NCBI GenBank assembly: GCA_030432695.1
Contig: JAUILN010000018.1
Location: forward strand, 164,326-228,325
Reading direction: 5' to 3'
From: a bacterium
GTDB lineage: Bacteria; Planctomycetota; UBA1135; UBA2386
Length of the DNA: 64,000 nucleotides
Every line of letters starts with the position of its first letter. Position 1 is the stretch's first letter. Both the position numbers and the translations under genes were made by a program. Below, in pieces: positions 1-8,180 of the stretch. Below the pieces are notes generated by a model, which saw only the letters and a list, made by a program, of their open reading frames with translations, was not told where the DNA came from and made no database searches.

Positions 1-629
1 TCCGGTCGGCTCTACGGTGGTTGGTCGAGCAGCAGTCCGCCGAGGGCGCGTTCCTCGCTGGCCCCGACCCCGACGGACGCATTCACGCCCTCGCCACCTT
101 CGCGCTGGTCGACGCGGCATACGACGGCCGGCACCCGGCGTTGTGGGTGTCCGCGGCGTCAGCGGTCGCCTGGCTCGCAAAGCAACCAGGGGACGATCCC
201 TGGAAAGCCGCGGCCCTGGCCTATGCGGCGCGCGCCGGGTTCGAGGTCGGCGTCCCGCCGACGTCCAGTGCGCCTGATGCGGACGATGCGGGGGCCAAGG
301 CTGGTCAACTGCTCGCGATGCACCTTGCGCCTCGTGGTCCGAAGTCACGCAGCCTGCCTCGCCCGGAGGACGAGGTGCGACCGGTGGCGGCGCTCGTCGC
401 GCCGGCCACCGATCCCGCGCTGGCGGCGCTCGCGGCGCAGGGGATCCAGCAGAACGCCGGCGAGAGCTTCGATGCACTCCTCGTCGAGCTGCACGGGTGG
501 CCGGCGGATCAGCTCCCCGACGGCTCGTGGCCGGCCTTCGACGACGAGACCATGGGGCCGATCGCCACCACGGGCTTTCGGCTGTTCGCGCTGCAGGTCC
601 CGCTGCGTTTCACGCGGAGCTTCCGGTAG
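1..629 (+). CDS. C-terminal fragment of a prenyltransferase/squalene-oxidase-repeat (alpha/alpha-toroid) protein
   Basis: The reading frame is open from base 3 of the window, so the 5' end lies outside; the TTG at 21 is not a credible start because the frame continues through it. It ends with TAG at 627-629. The fragment begins with a repeat-like helix (RWLVEQQSAEGAF) and ends with LPDGSWPAF followed by GPIATTGFRLFAL. This is the Gln/Asp-Gly-Ser-Trp turn plus helix typical of squalene-cyclase/prenyltransferase alpha-alpha-barrel repeats. Planctomycetes encode many exported proteins with such repeats and no demonstrated cyclase activity, so an enzyme function should not be assumed. The central part is less regular and could be a linker. 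The toroid assignment is moderately secure; the substrate is unknown. Confidence 0.6.
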   Translation, partial: RSALRWLVEQQSAEGAFLAGPDPDGRIHALATFALVDAAYDGRHPALWVSAASAVAWLAKQPGDDPWKAAALAYAARAGFEVGVPPTSSAPDADDAGAKAGQLLAMHLAPRGPKSRSLPRPEDEVRPVAALVAPATDPALAALAAQGIQQNAGESFDALLVELHGWPADQLPDGSWPAFDDETMGPIATTGFRLFALQVPLRFTRSFR

Positions 630-665
630 CAGCGCGGACAGGTACGGCTGCGGACCACCGAGGCC

Positions 666-2093
666 TCAGCCCAGGAACTCCCGGATCGGCCCGCGCTGGT
701 CGATCCCGAACTTGTTCAGGCCGACGTCGAGGGCGCCGAAGTGCTCGACGTCGTTGCCGTACGCATTGAGCAGCGTGGTGTACCAATTGCCCAGCGTCTT
801 GTGGCCCGGCTGGCCGTAGTCGGGCAGGCGGATGTAGCGCCGGCGCAGGTCGACCTTGGTGTTCGAGCCGGCCAGCACCACGAACGGATACTCGGTGCCG
901 TGGCTGTGGTGGGTCTCACCGCCGTCGGGGAAGTAGAACAGCATGGTGTTGTCGAACATCGTGCCGTCGCCTTCGGGGACCGACTTCAGGCGCCTGACCA
1001 GGCGGTCCACGATCTCCATGTGGTGGGTGCGGGCCCGGTTGCGGATCTCCTCGGCCGCCATGCCGCCGAACGACTTGCCGTGGCCGACGTCGTGCATGTT
1101 GACCTTCTCGCCCTCGATGCCGCGGATCCCGGTGTAGGGGTGGGCGAGTTCATCGAGCGTGAACGCCGCGACGTTGGTGAGGCCGGAGATCAACGCGCCG
1201 AGCAACACCTCGGCGTGACCCTGCTGCCGCTCGATCGTGGTGATGTCCGGCGACAGGTAGCGCTCGTCGAGGCGCGGCACGTGGGCACGGATGCGCTCGG
1301 CCATCGCGTCGATCTTGCGGTTGCGCTCCCGGAGACCCTCGATCGAGTCGGCGTAGCCCTCGACCTTGCGGCGCTCGAGGCCTGCGAGTTCGTTGGCGGT
1401 CGCGCCTTCCGACTTCGCCAGGAAGGCCAGGAGCTCGCGGTCCAGCGCGTAGCGGGTCCGCGCGTCGGCGTCGGCGGAGACCGACTGGAACAGCTCCTCG
1501 AGCGCGACCCGCGGCGAGCCGAACGCGTAGTTGGGCTGCTGCGGACCGCGGGCCGAGAAGCCCATGCCGATGCCGTCGAGGCTGCCGCGGGGGTTGCCGC
1601 CACCGGTCGGGAAGCAGGCCACCTCGATGTGGCCGACCGGCGAGGGGAACAGCTTCGCCAGCTCGAAGTCGACCGTGGCCCAGCGGATCGATGCGAGGCG
1701 TTCGTTGGCCTTGTAGACGCCGAGCGCCGAGCACCACGAGTGGTGGCCGACGGTGCACATCTTGCCCGACAAGCCCTGCAGCAAAGTCATGTCGCCGACG
1801 TGCGCAGCGATCGGCTGCAGCCATTCCGGCAGCTCGTGTCCGTCGAGATCCACGTCGATCGCCTGTCTGCGCTGTTCCTGCTGCTGCAGGGCGGCGTCGA
1901 AGCTCGGCGGCACCATCACCTTCGGCCAGAGCCCATTGCCGCGGTGGAGGAACACGAACCGCATCGGCGGCCTGCTGGCCGTGGCGCCTGCCGTGCCAGG
2001 GAGCAGGCGCTCCGCGGCGCGCAGCGGCTGGCTCAGGGCCATGGCCCCCGCTCCGAACAGGGTGGTCCGGAGGAAGTCGCGTCGGTCGGTCAT
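666..2093 (-). CDS. DUF1552 family exported protein (Tat-type signal)
   Basis: About 475 residues. The N-terminus MTDRRDFLRTTLFGAGAMAL has a twin-arginine-like RR-x-F-L motif and a hydrophobic stretch, so export by Tat is likely. The body matches the planctomycete DUF1552 family, with a conserved centre around MHDVGHGKSFGG and a C-terminal part containing FPDGGETHHSHG. The function of DUF1552 is not established; it nearly always accompanies a DUF1592/DUF1588/DUF1585 cytochrome-type protein, which is also the case here immediately upstream. A TTG at 2099 overlaps the upstream stop codon (TTGA), but the ATG at 2093, two bases after that stop, keeps the Tat motif near the N-terminus and is preferred. 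The tight coupling indicates co-translation with the partner. Confidence 0.88.
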   Translation of the reverse strand: MTDRRDFLRTTLFGAGAMALSQPLRAAERLLPGTAGATASRPPMRFVFLHRGNGLWPKVMVPPSFDAALQQQEQRRQAIDVDLDGHELPEWLQPIAAHVGDMTLLQGLSGKMCTVGHHSWCSALGVYKANERLASIRWATVDFELAKLFPSPVGHIEVACFPTGGGNPRGSLDGIGMGFSARGPQQPNYAFGSPRVALEELFQSVSADADARTRYALDRELLAFLAKSEGATANELAGLERRKVEGYADSIEGLRERNRKIDAMAERIRAHVPRLDERYLSPDITTIERQQGHAEVLLGALISGLTNVAAFTLDELAHPYTGIRGIEGEKVNMHDVGHGKSFGGMAAEEIRNRARTHHMEIVDRLVRRLKSVPEGDGTMFDNTMLFYFPDGGETHHSHGTEYPFVVLAGSNTKVDLRRRYIRLPDYGQPGHKTLGNWYTTLLNAYGNDVEHFGALDVGLNKFGIDQRGPIREFLG

Positions 2094-2095
2094 GG

Positions 2096-4603
2096 TCAAT
2101 GCTCCGGCTGGCTACGGTAACGGAAGGAGTCCGAGCAGAGCAGGCTCACCACGACCTCGCGGAAGCTGCCGCCACTGTCGAGATAGGCGCGCTCGGCGTC
2201 GCGCAGCGTCTGGGCGTCGGAGAGCCGCTCGTTGCGACCCATGAAGAACCGGAACGCGTGCCGCAGGATCGACTGACGGACCCGGTCGGAGCGGGCCAGG
2301 CGGTCGATCAGCTCGAAGGGGTCGGCGACCTCGCCGTCGAGCGTCGGATCGCCGGTGCCATCCAGGCGGCCGGCCGTCACCACCGGAGCGCTCGGGTACT
2401 CGTCGAACGTGGTCTTGCCATTGCCCCGCGCCAGCAGATTGTCGGGGTGCTCGAGCACCTCCTCGGTCCGGAACCGACCGAAGTCGTCGAACGCCTCGAA
2501 CGGCAGGCCGAGCGGGTTCATGTGCTGGTGGCAGCGCCAGCACTCCTGCGGCGCCGTGACCTCCTCGACACGCTGGCGGAAGGTCTTGTCGGGGTGCTCG
2601 GGCACCTTCGCGTCGACCGTGATCGGCACATCGGGCACGCGGCCGGCGAGCAGCTTCTCGCGGATCCAGCGACCGCGGCGGATCGGGTCGGAGAAGAAGT
2701 TCGTCGAGTGGGCGACCAGCCAACTCGGGTGGGTGAGGATGCCCTTGCGGTGCGCGATCCGGAACGGTTGCTCGGTCGGGTAGTCCCAGAACTCGCGCGG
2801 TTCGAGGTCGGCGAGGTACTTCGTCGACTTCCAACTCCCATAGCGGCCGATCGCCGGGGTCCGCGGCAGGTTGTAGAAAGGCGCGTGGTGGAACGTGTAA
2901 CCGTGCGCCCAGGGCACGGTGGTGAAAGGCGTCCGCCCCTCGCCGAACGACTCCTCGAAGTAGTGCATGAAGTTGACGAGCTCGCCGGGCTTCGAGGCGT
3001 CCTTCAGGCGCAACGACGGCAGCGACTTCAGGAACTCGAGGTGCTCGTCGAGGACCTGCTGCGGCTCGGTGCGCCACGGCGTGTCCTTCAGCCTGTCGTA
3101 CATCGAGCGCCATTCGGCGATGACCTGCGCGCCGGCCTCGTTGTCCTTGTCGTGGTAGACGAAGAACTCGTCGGACAGCAGCAGGGTCTCGAACACCGCC
3201 TGGTCGGCCTCGACGATCCGCGTGACCATCCGGTCGGTCTCGTGGATCAGCCGGCCGGGGGTGGCGTTGGTGCCGCGTTCGGGGTTCCGGTACAGGCCCT
3301 CGGCGCGCGGCGGGTCCTTGAAGACCTTGGTGGCCGCGGGATAGCCGAAGAACTCGCGGAAGAAGCGGACCAGCTTCGGGTGGCTGGTCTCGTTGGACCG
3401 GTAGTGCTTGCCGTCGAGGCTCGGGTCGATCGGTCCGTGGTAGTACTGCGCGTCGGCGAGCAGGCGGCGGGTCTCGCGCTCGTAGTCGTCGCGGCTTCGC
3501 AGTCGACCTGCCGCGGCGGCGGCGCGGAGCTGTTCGTCGGGACGGCGGTCGCCCAGCGCGTACGACAGCGCATCGGCGGCCTCGCGCGGCGCGAGCAGGC
3601 GGCGGCCGTGCGCGTCCTCGGGGCCGTCGCCGAACTCCAGTCGATAGACGAACTCCGAGTCCAGCAGCACCGCCACCAGCATCTGCCGCAGGCCGGTGCG
3701 TCGGTCACCGAGCGTGAGCGCGTGCTCCAGTAGTTCGAGGTGCTCCGCGAGTTCGTCGTCGGTCGGCGGGCGGCGCAGCACGCAGTCGAACTGCTCGACG
3801 ACCGCCGCTTGGAGAACCTCGGTGGGCGGTGTGTCGTCGCCCTCGAGCACCGCGGTGAACGCCCGGTACGACTCCGGCAACGGCCTGGGCGTCCAGCGGT
3901 CGCGCTGGTCGGGGAAGACGATGTCCTTCTCGCCCCCCAACATCCGCGCGATCACGATCTGGCGGTCGGCGATCCAGGCCGCATTGCCGAGCATCACCAG
4001 CAGGTCACCGCCGTCGAGCGCGTCGGTGTCGTAGTAGCGCACCCCGGAGTGGTCGTTCAGCAGGAACGGGTTGGTCACCCCGTGGAAGGTGCGGCGCAAC
4101 ATGTTCTCGCGGTCGCGGCCCTCCAATCGGAACACGTCCATGACGCGCTCGTGGAAGATCTGCGGGCTGACCAGCCAGCGGCGTGCCGGCGTGGCGGCGG
4201 GACCATGCTTGGTGCGGCCGAACAGCTCGTCGTGGTCCACCACATTGCCGTAGTGGGGCAGGCGCAGCTTCTCGCGGAGCTGGTCGCCGCCGCTCGCCTC
4301 GGCCTGCGCCGTGAGCCACTCCTTCAGCGCCGCGAACTCGTCGGTCGAGGGCTGCGGCTCGTCGGCGGGCGGCATCTCGCCGAACGCCAGCATCTCGCGC
4401 GCGCGGTCGATCAGCTCGGCACGGTCGGCGTCGGGCAGGGCGGCGAGGAGGTCGAGCCGGACCCCGCCTTCCTGCTCGTCGGGACCGTGGCAGCGGTGGC
4501 AGTGCCGGGCGAGCACGGCCTCGGCCTGCTGTGCCGCAGCGCCGGGGAGCGACAGGGAGGCCAGGACGAACAGGACCCCGGCCGGGGGGAGCGAGGGAGG
4601 CAT
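2096..4603 (-). CDS. Exported cytochrome-type protein with DUF1592/DUF1588/DUF1585-like domains
   Basis: 835 residues with a Sec signal peptide (about 1-25). A CHRCH haem-binding motif at residues 35-39 is followed by the EGGVRLDLL signature of planctomycete cytochrome-like domains and a GEMPPADEPQP turn. The C-terminal third carries ECWRCHQHMNPLGLPFEAFD, the DUF1588 hallmark with a second CxxCH, and then a DUF1585-like end (SFREVVVSLLCSDSFRYR). DUF1592-like sequence lies in the middle (RGRWIREKLLAGRVPDVP is near the DUF1588 border). The N-terminal DUF1587 and DUF1595 segments are not clear here, so this is a divergent member compared with those at 33382 and 55769. A role in periplasmic redox chemistry is plausible but unproven. 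It is the first gene of a two-gene operon. Confidence 0.85.
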   Translation of the reverse strand: MPPSLPPAGVLFVLASLSLPGAAAQQAEAVLARHCHRCHGPDEQEGGVRLDLLAALPDADRAELIDRAREMLAFGEMPPADEPQPSTDEFAALKEWLTAQAEASGGDQLREKLRLPHYGNVVDHDELFGRTKHGPAATPARRWLVSPQIFHERVMDVFRLEGRDRENMLRRTFHGVTNPFLLNDHSGVRYYDTDALDGGDLLVMLGNAAWIADRQIVIARMLGGEKDIVFPDQRDRWTPRPLPESYRAFTAVLEGDDTPPTEVLQAAVVEQFDCVLRRPPTDDELAEHLELLEHALTLGDRRTGLRQMLVAVLLDSEFVYRLEFGDGPEDAHGRRLLAPREAADALSYALGDRRPDEQLRAAAAAGRLRSRDDYERETRRLLADAQYYHGPIDPSLDGKHYRSNETSHPKLVRFFREFFGYPAATKVFKDPPRAEGLYRNPERGTNATPGRLIHETDRMVTRIVEADQAVFETLLLSDEFFVYHDKDNEAGAQVIAEWRSMYDRLKDTPWRTEPQQVLDEHLEFLKSLPSLRLKDASKPGELVNFMHYFEESFGEGRTPFTTVPWAHGYTFHHAPFYNLPRTPAIGRYGSWKSTKYLADLEPREFWDYPTEQPFRIAHRKGILTHPSWLVAHSTNFFSDPIRRGRWIREKLLAGRVPDVPITVDAKVPEHPDKTFRQRVEEVTAPQECWRCHQHMNPLGLPFEAFDDFGRFRTEEVLEHPDNLLARGNGKTTFDEYPSAPVVTAGRLDGTGDPTLDGEVADPFELIDRLARSDRVRQSILRHAFRFFMGRNERLSDAQTLRDAERAYLDSGGSFREVVVSLLCSDSFRYRSQPEH

Positions 4604-4611
4604 CGGCGATC

Positions 4612-4617
4612 AGCGTA
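4612..4617 (-). promoter_or_regulatory. Putative -10 box (TACGCT) immediately upstream of the DUF1588-type gene
   Basis: On the minus strand TACGCT fits the TANNNT core of a sigma-70 -10 element and ends 8 bases before the ATG at 4603. Transcription would start at or within a few bases of the start codon, and no Shine-Dalgarno sequence is present. No convincing -35 box is visible. The same arrangement occurs in front of several other genes in this window. Confidence 0.35.
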
Positions 4618-4636
4618 ACCGGAGCCTCGCGAGGAT

Positions 4637-4656
4637 GCCGGGAGTGGCCTCCCGGC
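4637..4656 (-). terminator. Hairpin downstream of the EF-hand-like gene
   Basis: GCCGGGAG and CTCCCGGC form a perfect 8-bp stem around a 4-base loop, starting just past the stop codon at 4665 of the minus-strand gene. No U-tract follows in either direction, so it is terminator-like or an RNA-stabilising hairpin rather than a classical intrinsic terminator. Confidence 0.4.
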
Positions 4657-4664
4657 CCGCTCCG

Positions 4665-4910
4665 TCACAGCTTCGCGAACGCCGCGTCGAAGTCCGCCGC
4701 AGCGGCGTCGGTGAACTCGTAGGTCTGGCGGATGTAGGCCAGGGTCGCCTTCTCGATCTCGGTCACCCCGGGGCCGTCGTGGGCCGACTCGAACAGCTCC
4801 TTGACCTCGTCCTTGGAGAGCTTGCCTTCGCCCTGCCCGGTGGTGTGGTGGGTGGCGAGGTCGATGAGTTCCTTCTCGTACTTGTTGCCGTCGATCGTCA
4901 CGTAAGCCAT
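4665..4910 (-). CDS. Small acidic EF-hand-like protein
   Basis: 81 residues, MAYVTIDGNKYEKEL at the N-terminus and FDAAFAKL at the C-terminus. The segment around GQGEGKLSKDEVKELFESA (about residues 26-44) resembles one EF-hand: an acidic/Gly loop, then Lys-Asp-Glu, then an amphipathic helix. A second, weaker helix-loop-helix (DGPGVTEIEKATLAYI) follows, so the whole protein may be a pair of degenerate EF-hands. There is no signal peptide, so it is cytoplasmic. A Shine-Dalgarno-like AAGGA sits about 8-9 bases before the ATG, which supports this start. Calcium binding is an inference: the loop lacks several standard acidic positions. No operon partner is evident. Confidence 0.75.
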   Translation of the reverse strand: MAYVTIDGNKYEKELIDLATHHTTGQGEGKLSKDEVKELFESAHDGPGVTEIEKATLAYIRQTYEFTDAAAADFDAAFAKL

Positions 4911-5051
4911 GGGTTCGTTCCTTTGGATAAGGGTGAGCCAGGGAGCATCCGTCGATCGGTCGTGCTTTCAAGTCACGAAGGCGATCTGAGGCGTGGAGTC
5001 GGGAATGGTGAGATCCGGGGCTGCGGATGAATGGCGACCGCGTTCCGCGCG

Positions 5052-5798
5052 TCACGTCTCCAGCGATGCCTCGGCTTTCGCCAGCGCCTCGGCCTCGACC
5101 AGTACGCCGATCCGCTCATTGCGCTTGCGGCTCTGGCTCCAGCGCACCACCACGGCGGTCCGCGCGCTGTGGGCGCGAGCCCGCCGTGTGAGCTTGGTGT
5201 TGCCGGCGGCGAGGAACACCAGTTCGCCGAGTCCGGCGCAGTCGAGGCAGGTCGTGCCCTCGGTTGCCATCGTCAGCAGGTCGCCGCCCACCTTGCTGCA
5301 GCGCTGGCAGACCCAGTCCGCGTGGCGTGCCGCGACCACGATGATCTCCGGTGGCCGGTCGGCCTTGGCCAGGGTGCGGGCACGCTTCGCAGCGGGGAGG
5401 TCCTTCGATACCCAATGGGTCCGATACAGCAGCTCGCGCTCCTCGGAGCCGGACCTGGAGAAGCGGAGTGGGTCGCGGGCGACGTTGCGTGCCACGTAGC
5501 TCCCGGGAGTGGGCTCCAGGTCAGCGGCGCGTGCCCAGGCGTCGAGCAGGTGCAGGGCCTGGGTCACGCGCTTCGAGGCGGTTTGGATGCCGTCTTCGAG
5601 ACATGGGATCTGGCCTTCACGCCAACTCTGGAGGTGGCGGGGGCTCAGCCAGGTGAGAGCGAGGAGAACTTCGACCGCGCAGACGTAGCCGTGCGCCTTC
5701 AGTGCGGCGGCGGCCGCCTGGGCGACCCGTGCTGCGAGGTCGGGACGCGTTCGTGGATCCACGACGACATCATCGGGGAGAGGAATCCATGGCCACAA
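5052..5798 (-). CDS. Zinc-ribbon-like protein related to the N-terminal module of DUF2293 proteins
   Basis: About 248 residues. The N-terminal half (about 15-110) contains helix-turn-helix-like text (LLALTWLSPRHLQSWREGQ), which could recognise nucleic acid. The C-terminal half has two CxxC pairs, CQRC and CLDC, about 20 residues apart, in a context (DLLTMATEGTTCLDCAGLG followed by LTRRARAHSARTAVVVRWS) that resembles the region preceding DUF2293 in actinobacterial proteins, as recalled from the family. The DUF2293 domain itself is absent: the frame stops soon after the LAKAEASLET end. The TTG at 5798 is the first possible start after an in-frame TGA; a GTG 12 codons later is an alternative, so the start is uncertain. 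No function can be assigned. Confidence 0.65.
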   Translation of the reverse strand: MWPWIPLPDDVVVDPRTRPDLAARVAQAAAAALKAHGYVCAVEVLLALTWLSPRHLQSWREGQIPCLEDGIQTASKRVTQALHLLDAWARAADLEPTPGSYVARNVARDPLRFSRSGSEERELLYRTHWVSKDLPAAKRARTLAKADRPPEIIVVAARHADWVCQRCSKVGGDLLTMATEGTTCLDCAGLGELVFLAAGNTKLTRRARAHSARTAVVVRWSQSRKRNERIGVLVEAEALAKAEASLET

Positions 5799-5854
5799 GC
5801 ACGCGGTCGTGTCTGCCGATCATCCTGGCATCGACGACTTCCGGAAGTGGTCGA

Positions 5855-6748
5855 TCAGAGCGCGGCCGCCAATCCGATCCCCACTCCGCCGGTCGCCTCG
5901 CAAAGCGCTTCATAGGCGCGTCGAGCTTCCCGGTCCGGACCTCCACGCCGCATCGCCCGGATCAGCGTGTTCTTCGGCGTATGCTGCGAGGGCACGAACT
6001 CGACCACGCGGACCTCGTAACCGGCGGCCCGCAGCAGCAGGGTCCGCATCGTGTCGGTGATCGTTGCCGCGGCTTCGCGGCGCAGATGGGGAGTGCTCCA
6101 GATCGGCTGCAGCGGGCCGTCGACCGTCGCGGCGAGTTTCGCCCAGCCACGCGCCAGCTCGGCTTGGCAGCAGGGCGCGACCGCGATGAGCTCGGCACCG
6201 TGCCGGACCCCGAGCGCGATGGCCTGGTCGGTGGCGGTGTCGCAGGCGTGCAGCGACAGCACCGCGTGCACCGGCTCCGAGGGCACGAAGTCGCCGATCG
6301 CCGCGGCCTCGAAGTCGAGCATCGATCCGAGTCCGGCGCGGGCGGTGGTGGCCCGGCAGGCTTCGACCCGGGTCGGGTCCCGTTCGACCCCGACCAGCGT
6401 CGCCGGGTGTCGGTAGACCTCGCGGAAGCACCAGGCCAGGGCCAGCGTGAGGTAGCTCAGGCCGCAACCCGCGTCGACCAGGTGCAGGTGGTCGAAGCGC
6501 CCCATGAGTTCCAGCAGCGGCGGCCGCAGCAACCGGATCATGTGGTTCAACTGGAGGAACTTGCGGACCTGCGGCGGCGGCATCGAGGCGTCGCGGTGCA
6601 GCAGGCCCAGTGCGCGGAGCAGGACCGGCGCGGTGGACGGCAGGATCGGCAGGTCCTTGCCCTCGGTGAGTTGCTCGATCGCGGCCTCGGTCCAGACCGC
6701 GCGCGCCCGGCGTTCGATCTCCTCGGCCCAGGGGTCCTGCGGGTCCAT
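5855..6748 (-). CDS. Class I SAM-dependent methyltransferase (Methyltransf_32-like)
   Basis: 297 residues starting at an ATG (MDPQDPWAEEIERRAR). The frame is open much further upstream but would run through the oppositely oriented secreted gene, so this internal ATG is chosen. Residues 90-100 (LVDAGCGLSYL) form the SAM-binding motif I, VGVERD is the acidic end of strand 2, and LSLHACDTATD followed later by VAPCCQAEL matches the Methyltransf_32 group, which keeps His-x-Cys-Asp and Pro-Cys-Cys at the active-site face. The N-terminal 75 residues form a helical cap (VRKFLQLNHMIRLL). The substrate is unknown; an RNA or cofactor substrate is possible. No signal peptide, so cytoplasmic. Confidence 0.82.
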   Translation of the reverse strand: MDPQDPWAEEIERRARAVWTEAAIEQLTEGKDLPILPSTAPVLLRALGLLHRDASMPPPQVRKFLQLNHMIRLLRPPLLELMGRFDHLHLVDAGCGLSYLTLALAWCFREVYRHPATLVGVERDPTRVEACRATTARAGLGSMLDFEAAAIGDFVPSEPVHAVLSLHACDTATDQAIALGVRHGAELIAVAPCCQAELARGWAKLAATVDGPLQPIWSTPHLRREAAATITDTMRTLLLRAAGYEVRVVEFVPSQHTPKNTLIRAMRRGGPDREARRAYEALCEATGGVGIGLAAAL

Positions 6749-6901
6749 CAACACGGAGCTGAACGGTCGGGCCGGCCGCGGGCAAGGCTGCGGCGGCCGC
6801 GGTCTTCTCGGGAATCCCTGTCCACCTCGGGTCCGTCCGGTCATGTCCTGGTCGCGCCGCTCGGCGCACCAACCCTGCCCCGTCCCAAGCCAGAGGCTGT
6901 C

Positions 6902-8128
6902 ATGTCTCGCCGACCGCATTCCATCCGCCAGCTCCCGCCGGCCGTCGCCCTGCTCCTCGCCGCGGCCGCAACGCCCCTCCAGGCGCAGAGCCCCACCAAC
7001 GTGCTCGCGCTCAGCGACTCGACGCCGGTCCTCGCGCGCATCACGCCCGGCCTCTGCACCCAGTCGACCTGCGCCCCGGCGATCCCCTCGATCCTGTCGT
7101 CCTTCTCCGGCGGCGTGGCCCACGATCCCGGCGACCGCGCCACCTGGATCTGCGACGGCACGACCCTCCTGAAGGTTGACCCGCGCAATGCCTGCAACGT
7201 GGTCTGTCCGGCGATGCCGGTGCCGGGTCTGCCGGCCGGCGTCGAGGTCACCGGCCTCGCCTACGACCAGCTCCTCCGCCAGCTCTACATCTCGCGGTCG
7301 GACAACCAGCTCGACGTGTTCCAGGCGTCGGTCTGCGCGCTGACCTTCCTGAGCACCTGCGCCCTGCCGGTGCCTACCAACCACATCGTCAGCGGTCTGG
7401 CCGTCGACGAGGTCACCGGTCGGCTGTTCTACGCGTCGTCGCCGTGGAACGGGCCGGGTGGGCCGACTGAGATCAACGTCTCGCTGCAGTCGAACCCTTG
7501 CACGCCGATCTGCCCGCCGCGCGTGCCGGTCGGATCTTCGGGCGTGGTCCCGGACATCACGGGCCTCGGTTACGACGCCTGCCGCCAGACCCTGGTCTAC
7601 ACCGACAGCATCGACGTCTACGACCTTCAGGTGACCGGGCTCTGCGGCTTCACCGCCGGCTCGTCGTGTCCCGGCGTGACCGGCGAACTGCTCACCGGCC
7701 TGTGCATCCTGCCGTCGACCGAGGTGACCACCGGTCCGAGCTGCTTCAACGGCACCGCGCCCAATTGCCCGACGATGCAGCACTCGCTGCGCGGCGATCC
7801 GGCGATCGGCAATCTCACCTTCTCGCTCGACCTCGCCAACTTCCCCGGACCTTCGCTGGCGCTGTGCCTGATGGATGTCGGCACCAGCTGCAATGCCGCG
7901 AACTTCGGCCTGTGCCAGTTCGTGCCAAGCATCCCGATCTGGAGCTCGTTGACCGTCCATACCGCCGGCGGCTGCACCGGCTTCGCCAGCCTGCTGGTGG
8001 CCCTGCCGCCGAATGCATCGTTGTGCGGCGTGATCCTGTCGAGCCGTTGGGCGGGTTGGATGTTCCCCGGTGGCCCGGCGGATCACTTCGTGAGCGAATG
8101 CCAGACCTGGATGATCACGTCGACGTGA
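6902..8128 (+). CDS. Secreted beta-propeller-like protein with paired-cysteine repeats and shared C-terminal domain
   Basis: 408 residues starting at MSRRPHSIRQLPP with a Sec signal ending near PLQAQ (about 28). Repeats of about 40-55 residues run through residues 35-270, each with a GLAYD-type strand (VTGLAYDQLLRQLYI, VSGLAVDEVTGRLFY, ITGLGYDACRQTLVY) and each closed by a Cys pair before a Pro (CTQSTCAP, CNVVCPA, CALTFLSTCALP, CTPICPP, CGFTAGSSCPG). This suggests propeller blades stapled by disulfides outside the cytoplasm. The last roughly 110 residues are a separate domain with the LPPNASLCGVILSS core seen at the ends of six other secreted proteins in this window. The function is unknown. 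Confidence 0.75.
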   Translation: MSRRPHSIRQLPPAVALLLAAAATPLQAQSPTNVLALSDSTPVLARITPGLCTQSTCAPAIPSILSSFSGGVAHDPGDRATWICDGTTLLKVDPRNACNVVCPAMPVPGLPAGVEVTGLAYDQLLRQLYISRSDNQLDVFQASVCALTFLSTCALPVPTNHIVSGLAVDEVTGRLFYASSPWNGPGGPTEINVSLQSNPCTPICPPRVPVGSSGVVPDITGLGYDACRQTLVYTDSIDVYDLQVTGLCGFTAGSSCPGVTGELLTGLCILPSTEVTTGPSCFNGTAPNCPTMQHSLRGDPAIGNLTFSLDLANFPGPSLALCLMDVGTSCNAANFGLCQFVPSIPIWSSLTVHTAGGCTGFASLLVALPPNASLCGVILSSRWAGWMFPGGPADHFVSECQTWMITST

Positions 8129-8180
8129 GGGGTACGCGGCGCCCGTGGAGGGTGGCGGTCTGGCAGGGCGAGGACCTACC

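Noticed and set aside
741..2120. 459-residue plus-strand open frame
   Set aside because: It is antisense to the DUF1552 gene and reads as Val/Ala/Arg-rich low-complexity text, a GC-rich shadow.
1691..3733. 680-residue plus-strand open frame
   Set aside because: Antisense to two homology-supported genes; no motif, biased composition.
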